Assembly (NCBI GenBank): GCA_937926105.1
Contig: CALANS010000176.1
Location: 1 to 64,000, forward strand
Origin: an uncultured Actinomycetes bacterium
GTDB lineage: Bacteria; Actinomycetota; Actinomycetes; Mycobacteriales; Nakamurellaceae
Length of the DNA: 64,000 bases
Reading direction: 5' to 3'
Both the position numbers and the translations under genes were made by a program. Shown here one piece after another: positions 1 through 9,000 of this stretch (its first letter is position 1; every line of letters starts with the position of its first letter). Below the pieces are notes generated by a model. It searched no databases and was not told the DNA's origin. It saw only the letters and a program-made list of their open reading frames with translations.

Positions 1-72
1 CAGTCCAGTACCTCCGAGCAGTCCAGTACCTCCGAGCAGTCCAGTACCTCCGAGCAGTCCAGTACCTCCGAG
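1..72 (+). repeat. Four perfect 18-bp tandem repeats (QSSTSE)
   Basis: Bases 1-72 are four identical copies of CAGTCCAGTACCTCCGAG, in frame and encoding QSSTSE. The array probably continues upstream of the window. A unit length divisible by 3 lets copy number change without breaking the frame, as expected for a length-variable cell-wall stalk. Confidence 0.97.
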
Positions 73-3000
73 CCGGCTCCTACACAGACGTCGCAGGCAT
101 CGAGCAGCGCTCAGCAGTCCAACACCTCTAACACTGATGCCTCGTCCTCGAGCAGCACCGCGCCGGTGAAGGAGACCGCCGGCGGTGCCACCGCGCCGAG
201 TTCGAGTAGTTCGCACCTGACGCTGGGATCGACGGACCTGCAGGGCAAGGGCAGCAAGAACCTCAACGTCGACTCCGTGACACCGCAGACCGTGACGGCC
301 GGAGCCAACTGTCCGCTCACAGGCGAGGCGAGCAGCACGTCGATGGTCGGCGACTTCGAGGTTGACGGCGACTGCGGTGTCGACAACTACGGCGACATTG
401 ACTGGGAAAGCGCAGCCACTGGAAACCAGCCGGTCGGCAAGGACGGCCTGGGTGACAACACTCAGGTATCCAATGGGTCCAAGGAAAACGATGACCCCTT
501 GACGTGGTCGGGCGGATCCGGCGTTGCGTCCGGTCAGGCTGACATCGATCAGATCTATGCCTACAGCCAGGTCACTAGCGGTAACCTTTGGGGTATTTTC
601 GCCTTCACTCGCGGAGCGTCCACTGGATCGATCGGTTACACGGTGGAGCTCAATCAGAAGCCCAACATTCCCAGCATCGACGGGACCGTGAACGTCCCGA
701 ACCGAACCGTCGGTGACGTCCGGTACAACCTGGTACAGAACAACAACGGCGACTTCACACTGCGGGATTGCGCCACATGGGATGGCAGCGAGTGGGACAG
801 CGCGACTTGCTCGGTGAGTTCTTCTACTTTCAAGTATGCCGTCAACACCAACAAGCAATTCGTTGAGTTCGCACTGAACTTGACTGCCTTGGCCGGGGTT
901 ACGGCCACCTGTCCGCCGTCGACCAATTTCGCCACGATTAACCTGCGATCGCGTCAGTCGCAGGAGATGACGTCCGCGATGAAGGACACTGCCTACGGCA
1001 CGATTACCCCGCCGTCGGCCTGCGCGAACCTGGTGGTGCATGCGGGTGGCGTGCGGACCGGTACGAGCACGGTCGACCCGCTGCCGGACGGCGCCGTGTT
1101 CACCGCGACGCCGACCTCGGGCAGCGGTGCGGCGAAGTCCTGCACCATCTCCAACGGTGCGGGCACCTGCACCATCCAGGTCACCGCCGGCTACCAGTAC
1201 CGCGTCACCGAGCAGACCCCGCCGGGCGTCACCGCGACCTACCCCTACGGCTGGTACACCAATCCGCAGTTGGACTACGGCAGCTCGTCGACGAATACCT
1301 CGACGGACTACTTCTTCCAGACCGGCACGCTTGTCGCCGGGTACACCTACGACGTGCCAGGCGACACCTCTACGCCACCCGGCAGTCACAGTGACGACGG
1401 CACCTACAGCGACACGTTGGACCGCTCGTACTACCCCAACAGTTACAGCGGGACTCGCGGCAACCCGTTCTCTGGCGAGCTGGCCACATCGTTGGGCAAC
1501 CCGCCCGCGCCGCAACAGTGCGGACTGAGGATCGCCCTGGTGCTGGACCAGTCCGGCTCGATGGATAGCGGCAGCAAGGAATCCGACCTGGTCGATGCGA
1601 CCAACAGCGTGATCAACGCGCTGAGCGGCACTCCGTCGCAGCTGGCCATGTACACCTTCTCGGCCACTGCCGGCAGCCACGGCACGCTGACGCCAGCGGT
1701 TGACCTGTCCACGGACACCGGCAAGCAGGCCGCGCTGGATTTCGTGACCGACAACATCAATAACCCGAGCGGTGGCACCAACTGGGACCAGGGCCTGTGG
1801 CAGGTCGCGAACGACGAGATCACCAATAGCCTCCAGCCGTACGACTTGGTCGTCGTGCTCACCGACGGCAACCCGACCACCGACCACAACGGCACTGGCA
1901 GCAACAACACGACCCGGTTCGCCACGGTGGAGAACGCCATCTACTCGGCCAACGCCATCAAGAACCTGGGCAGCCGACTGGTCGCGATCGGGATCGGCGT
2001 GGACGGCGGTAACGAGAACATCCGGTCGATCTCCGGGCCGACGGTAAATTCTGACTACTACCTCGGTACGGCCGGCGATTTTGCCGAGACCTTCAAGGAT
2101 CTGGCCACCGGCAACTGCCAGGGCAAGCTGACCGTCCAGAAGCAGATCCAGGACTGGCAGGGCAACCCGATCACGCCGAACCCGGCTGCGGCTAACGGCT
2201 GGCAGTTCGACGGCACCATCACCGGTTCCAGCAGCTCGATCGGTGACTTCGACCCGACCGCCGAGCAGAACGGTGTCAACGGCTTCACCTCCGCCGACGT
2301 GACGATCCAGGGCGGTACGACACCAACCGTCACGCTGACCGAGTCGCTCCAGGGCGGCTACTCGTTCGTCGGCGCGACCTGCTTGGTCGACGGGAAACCC
2401 GTACAGACCAGCACCGGCACGGACACGAACGGAAACCCGACGCTGTCGTTCCAGGCGAAGGCGGGCGTGACGTTGAGTTGTGTCGTCACGAACAAGCAGC
2501 CGCCGCCCACCCCGCACCTCACGCTGGTGAAGAAGGTGCAGAACGGCAACACCGGCGGCACCGCCAAGGCCAGCGACTGGACGCTGCACGCCGCCGGCGG
2601 CACCGATGGGTTCTCCGGCGACGGTAATTCCGTCGCGGTCACCGCCCAAGCCGTCACCATCGGTGTGACCTACACGCTCTCCGAGACCGACGGCCCGTCC
2701 GGGTACACGCCGTCAGGGTGGACCTGCACTGGCGCCGATGACTGGAGCCAGGCCAACGGCACGGTGACACCGAAGCCGGGCGAGGACATCACCTGCACCA
2801 TCACCAACACCGCCGTTGCACCGCACCTGACGCTGAAGAAGTGGGCCGTCGACCTGAACGGGGACGGTGCATTCAGCGACCAGTGGACCCTGACGGCCAC
2901 CGATGGCACGACCGCCGTCATCGACGGCACCCCGACCACCGCCGACGCCGGCATCGGCGCCGACGTCAAGGCCGGAGTTGCCTACACGCTGTCCGAGTCC

Positions 3001-6000
3001 GGCGGGCTGACCGGCTATCTGCCGGGCGACGCTTGGGTGTGTGATGGTGGCAGCTTCACCTCGCCGAACCAGATCACCCTCGGTGTCGGCGACAATGTGA
3101 TCTGCACCATCACCAACACCAAGCAGTTCCAGCCCCTGACGGTGACCAAGGACGCCACGGCCAGCTACGACCGGACCGACCTGTGGAAGATCGAGAAGAA
3201 GGTTGACCAGACGAAGATCACCGTGTCCGGCAACGGAACCGCGACCTTCAACTACACCGTCACCGCGACGCCGAACGGCCACACCGACAGCAACTGGACG
3301 ATGACCGGAAAGATCACCGTCAGCAACCCGAACGACATCGCCGTCACCACCACCGTGACGGACACGCCGACGGTGGGCGGCGGTGCGCTCTGTGCCGTGA
3401 CCGGCGGGGTGAACGCCTCGATCCCGGCCAATGGCAGCAAGGACTTCGACTACACCTGCACCTTCACCGGCCAGCCGGACTACACCGGAGGCACCAACTC
3501 CGCGACCGTGTCGTGGCAGCGCAGCGGTCAGAGCCAGCACGCCGACAGCGCGCCGGTCGATGTGACCTTCCAGCAGGCCCGTGAGATCAACAGCACCATC
3601 ACGGTGGTGGACGACAAGACCGACCCCGCCAACCCCGTGACCCTGGGTACGGTCGATGTCGCCGACGGATCGAAGGACTTCACCTATTCCATCGACAAGC
3701 CCGGCACGCCAGGAAAGTGCGTCACCTACACCAACACCGCGACGATCACGGAGACCGGCCAGCAGGCCAGCAAGGACGTGCAGGTCTGTGACCCGGTGGC
3801 CACGGTGGCCAAGTCCGTCACGGTGACGCGCGCAGGCGTGGGCGTCGTTGGCTACGACCACACTCAGGTGCTGCCCGGCGACACCATCGAGTGGACCATC
3901 ACCGTGCAGAACCCGGGCGAGGTGGCCTTCACCGGGGGCCTGTTCACGGATCTGATCCAGGACTCCGTCCTCAAGGGCACGACCTTCGACCCCACCGCTC
4001 CGGGCGCGTTCACCGTGGACCCGACGACCGCGCCGATCGACGTGACCTACAACGACACCACCCACACGGTGTCCGGCGTCGCCACCGGCAATGGACTGGC
4101 CGGTGGCAGCTCGGTGACGATCACCTACTCCGGTACGGTGCTCGACCAGACCACGTTGAACAACAACAACATCGACTCCATCGATAACACGGTGGTGCCG
4201 TCCGGCCCGGTCACGTGTGCCGGTGATTGCACGACGGAGAACCCGCTGACGCCGAAGGCGTCCGTGGCGAAGTCGGTCACGGTGAATGGGAACCCGGGTG
4301 ACAACGCTCAGGTGGCGCCGGGTGACACACTGGAGTGGACGATCACGGTGCGCAACACCGGGTCGGTGACGATCCCGTCGGGGCAGTTGTTCTCCGACGA
4401 CGTGTCGCAGGCTCTGGCCGGGACGGATCTGGCCAATGCACCGACCTCGTTCCAGGTGAATGGTGCCGGTGTGACGCTGTCCTATGACACGGTCACGCAT
4501 GTCTTGACCGGTGATGCTGCGAACCTGCCGGCGAACAGCTCGGTGACGATCACGTACTCGGGCACGGTCGTCGATCAGGCGGCCCTGAACGCCGGATCGA
4601 TCACCACGATCGACAACACGGTGACGCCCCGGGGCCCGGCGACGTGTGCCGGTGATTGCACGACGGAGAACCCGCTGACGCCGAAGGCGTCCGTGGCGAA
4701 GTCGGTCACGGTGAATGGGAACCCGGGTGACAACGCTCAGGTGGCGCCGGGTGACACACTGGAGTGGACGATCACGGTGCGCAACACCGGGTCGGTGACG
4801 ATCCCGTCGGGGCAGTTGTTCTCCGACGACGTGTCGCAGGCTCTGGCCGGGACGGATCTGGCCAATGCACCGACCTCGTTCCAGGTGAATGGTGCCGGTG
4901 TGACGCTGTCCTATGACACGGTCACGCATGTCTTGACCGGTGATGCTGCGAACCTGCCGGCGAACAGCTCGGTGACGATCACGTACTCGGGCACGGTCGT
5001 CGATCAGGCGGCCCTGAACGCCGGCTCGATCACCACGATCGACAACACGGTGGTGCCGTCCGGCCCGGCGACGTGTGCCAGCGACTGCACCACGGAGAAC
5101 CCGCTGACGCCGAAGGTCGAGATCAGCAAGTCCGTCAGCAAGGACGGAACGCCGTGGGACGGCAAGGATGTCGACGCCAACGATGTGCTGACGTGGACGA
5201 TCACCGTCACCAACACCTCGTCGGTGCCCTACACCGGTGACCTGTTCTCCGACGACCTGTCCTCGACGATCGCCGGTACCAACCTGGATGCCAGCACCGC
5301 CTTCGTCTCGTCGGATCCCTCGGTGACGGCGACGTTCACGTCGCCGACCCTGACCGGCACCGCGAACGGGTTGCCCGCCGACACGATGGTCACCGTCAGC
5401 TACACGGCGACCGTGAAGTCGCAGGCGGAGCTGAATGCCGGCCCGGTCAGGCACATCGCCAACACGGTGGTGCCCGAGGGCACCGTGCCGAGCTGCGCGT
5501 CCGCCGATGCCTGCTCGACCGACAACCCGCTGACCCCGCACGTGAACGTCACCAAGTCGGTGACGAAGGACGTCAACGGGACGGCTACCGACTGGGATGG
5601 CCAGCAGGTCAATGCCGGTGACGAGCTGACGTGGACGATCACCGTCACCAACACCTCGTCGGTGCCCTACACCGGTGATCTGTTCTCCGACGACCTGTCC
5701 TCGACGATCGCCGGTACCACCCTGGACACTTCGACGGTGTCGACCTGGTCGTCGGATCCGTCGGTGGTGGCGACCTTCTCGGACCCGACCTTGACGGGCA
5801 CCGCGAATGCACTGCCCGCCGACACGACGGTCACCGTCAGCTACACGGCGACCGTGAAGTCGCAGGCCGACCTGATCGCCGGAGGCGTGACGCACATCGC
5901 CAACACCGTCGCCCCGGCGCCGCCGGTGACCTGCGGCGGCGACTGCGCCACGAACAACCCGCTGACGCCGCACGTGACGGTGTCCAAGTCGGTGGACGTG

Positions 6001-9000
6001 ACTCGCAATAGCACCTCCATCGGCGGAGATGGTGAGCTGGTCAAGCCGAACGACGTGCTGACCTGGACGATCACCGTCACCAACACCTCGTCGGTGCCCT
6101 ACACCGGTGACCTGTTCTCGGACGACCTGTCCTCGACCGTCGCTGGGACGGACTTCGACCCATTGGCGTCGGGCGCGTTCACGGTTGACCCATCGGATGC
6201 CAACCTCGTGCTCACTCCGGCTGCCTCGTCGGTGTCGGGCAAGACGAGCACGGCGGGGATCCCGGCGAACAGCACGGTGACGATCACCTACTCGGGTACG
6301 GTCGTCGACCAGCAGACCCTGAACGGGCCGCCGGCGATTACCTCGATCGACAACACGGTGACCCTGCCGGCCGGTGGCCCCACCTGCGATGGCGACTGCT
6401 CCACGCACAACCCGTTGACGCCGAAGGTGGAGATCTCCAAGTCGGTGACCAAGGTCGTCAACGGCACCGCCACGAACTGGGATGGCCAGCAGGTCAAGCC
6501 CGGTGACGAGCTGACCTGGACCATCACCGTGCGCAACGCCTCCAGCGTGCCGTTCACCGATGGCGTGCTGCTGACCGACAACGTCGCGCAGGCACTGGCC
6601 GGCACCGACCTCGATCCGTCGGCGTCGCCGTTCGTTTCGTCCAACACGGCGTGGATGACGGTGTCCTATGACTCCGGCTCTACGACGGTGACCGCCACCG
6701 CTACCGCGGCGGGTCTACCGGCCGGCCAGACGGTCACGCTGACCTACTCGGCAAAGGTGGTCAGCCAGCAGGCGCTCAACGACGGCACCGTCACCGCCAT
6801 CGACAACGTGGTGGTGCCGGGCGACGGCGTGGACTGCGTGCCGGCCCAGGGCCAGGACGACCAGTGCAGCACCCACAACCCGGTGGCCCCCTCGGTCGCG
6901 GTGTCCAAGGCCGTGACGGTCAGCCGGAACGGCTCGGTGGTCGGCCACACCGGTACCGCGGTGCAGCCGAACGACACTCTCACCTGGGTGATCTCGGTGC
7001 ATAACACCGGTTCGGTGGACTACTCCGGCACCGCCCTGACCGATTCGCTGGCCTCGGCAATCGCCGGCACCGACCTGTCGACGTCGACGGTGTTCACCTC
7101 CAGCAACGCCGCCCAGCTGGCGGCGAACACCTCCGGGTGGCCCACGCTGTCGGTGGTGGCCAGCGGCCTGGCCGCGGGGCACACCGAGACGATCACCTAC
7201 TCGGCGACCGTCAAATCCCGTGCCGACCTGACCGCCGGCGGCATCACCACGATCGACAACACCGTCGTTCCTGGTGACGTCCCGACCTGCGAGAGTGACT
7301 GCGACACCACCAACCCGGTGGCGCCGCACCTGACCCTGGTCAAGAACGTGGTCAACGGCAGCACCGGCACCGCCACCTCGGCGGACTGGCAGCTGACGGC
7401 GGCCGCCGGGACGGCCACTCCGGTGATCGACGCTCCGGGCATCGACGACACCACCGGCCCGGGAGCCGATGTGCAGGCGAGCGTGGACTACACGCTCTCC
7501 GAGTCGCCGGCCGACCCGTCCAGCCACGTGACCGACGGTTACACCGCCGCCTCGGCCTGGACCTGTGTGAACGCCAACGATCAGTCGAGCTACAGCCTGA
7601 CCGGTACGAAGGTGAACCTGGCCGACGGAGCCGATGTCACCTGCACCATGACCAACACCTGGCACCCCGTCGCCCACGCGGACAAGACGGTCGCCAGCAC
7701 GGTGCAGAACGCCGACGGCTCCTGGACGATCACCTACACCGTGGCGGTGACGAACCCGGACAGCCAATTGGGTGCGACGTACACCCTGACCGACACCCCG
7801 GGCTTCGGGGCCGGAATCACCATCACCGGCGCCGAGATCACGGACCCGGCCGGCGATCCCGGTCAGGCCTGGGATGGCACCGGCACGGTGACGCTGGCAA
7901 CCGATCGCCCGTTGGCCGCTGGCGCGCACGAGAGCTGGACGATCGCCATCACGGCGACCGTCACGACGGATGCCAGCACCGCCGATCGGCAGTGCAGCAC
8001 CGACGGCACGCCGGGATCCGGGTTCTTCAACTCGGCGACCCTGAGCTCCGGCCACGGCGGCAACGAGACGCACGACTGCTCGGAGCCGGTGTCGCCGCAG
8101 ATCGTCAAGACGGCGATCGGCGTCACCCAGCACATGCCGAGCGGGGTCTGGGATGGCACCTGGGACGTGACCTACACGATCACGGTCTCCAACCCGTCGA
8201 CCGTGGGCACCAACCTGGTGTACTCGCTCACCGACACGCCGGCGTATCCGGTTGGGGTGACAGCGAACTCGGCGGTGGTCGACTCGGCCAGCAACTCCGC
8301 AGGCGGGACGCTGACGCCGGTCGGGACCTGGGACGGCAGCACGCTGTCGATCATCGACGACCAGAATCTGGCCGGCGGTGAATCCGACACCTACCAGGTG
8401 ACGGTGAATGCGGCGGTGCCGCAGTCGCAGGATCCGGCCACGCTGGCCTGCCAGGACGAGACGGCGCGGCACGGGTTCGACAACGTCGGAACCGTCACCT
8501 CGGGCAGCGACTCGATCGACGACTCGGCGTGTGTCGACATTCCGAAGTTGCCGCTGGCGGCGCCGAACAAGACGGTGACGTCGACGGTGCAGAACGCCGA
8601 CGGCACGTGGACGATCGTCTACGACCTGGCCGTGATCAACGACTCGAAGACGATGTCGACCTTCTATGACCTGTCCGACACGCTGCACTTCGGCGGGGAC
8701 ATCGAGGCGCAGTCGGCATCGGTGACCGACCCGTCGGGTGCGGTGATATCTGGTTGGGACGGCGTGAGCAACACCGTGATCGCCACCGACGCGATCATCG
8801 CCAAGGACACCACGCTGCATTACACGGTGACCGTGACGGCGACGGTCGAGACGACGTCGACGTCGTCGGATCGGGATTGCGAACTGGGTCAGGGTGAGGA
8901 CGGAACCGGGTTCTTGAACACCGAGACCGTCTCCACCTCCGGCCAGTCCACGGACTCGTCGGCCTGCTCGGAGCCGGTGTCCCCGACCATCGACAAGACC

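Noticed and set aside
1..72. Possible CRISPR-like array
   Set aside because: The 18-bp units are contiguous, without spacers, and encode in-frame QSSTSE.
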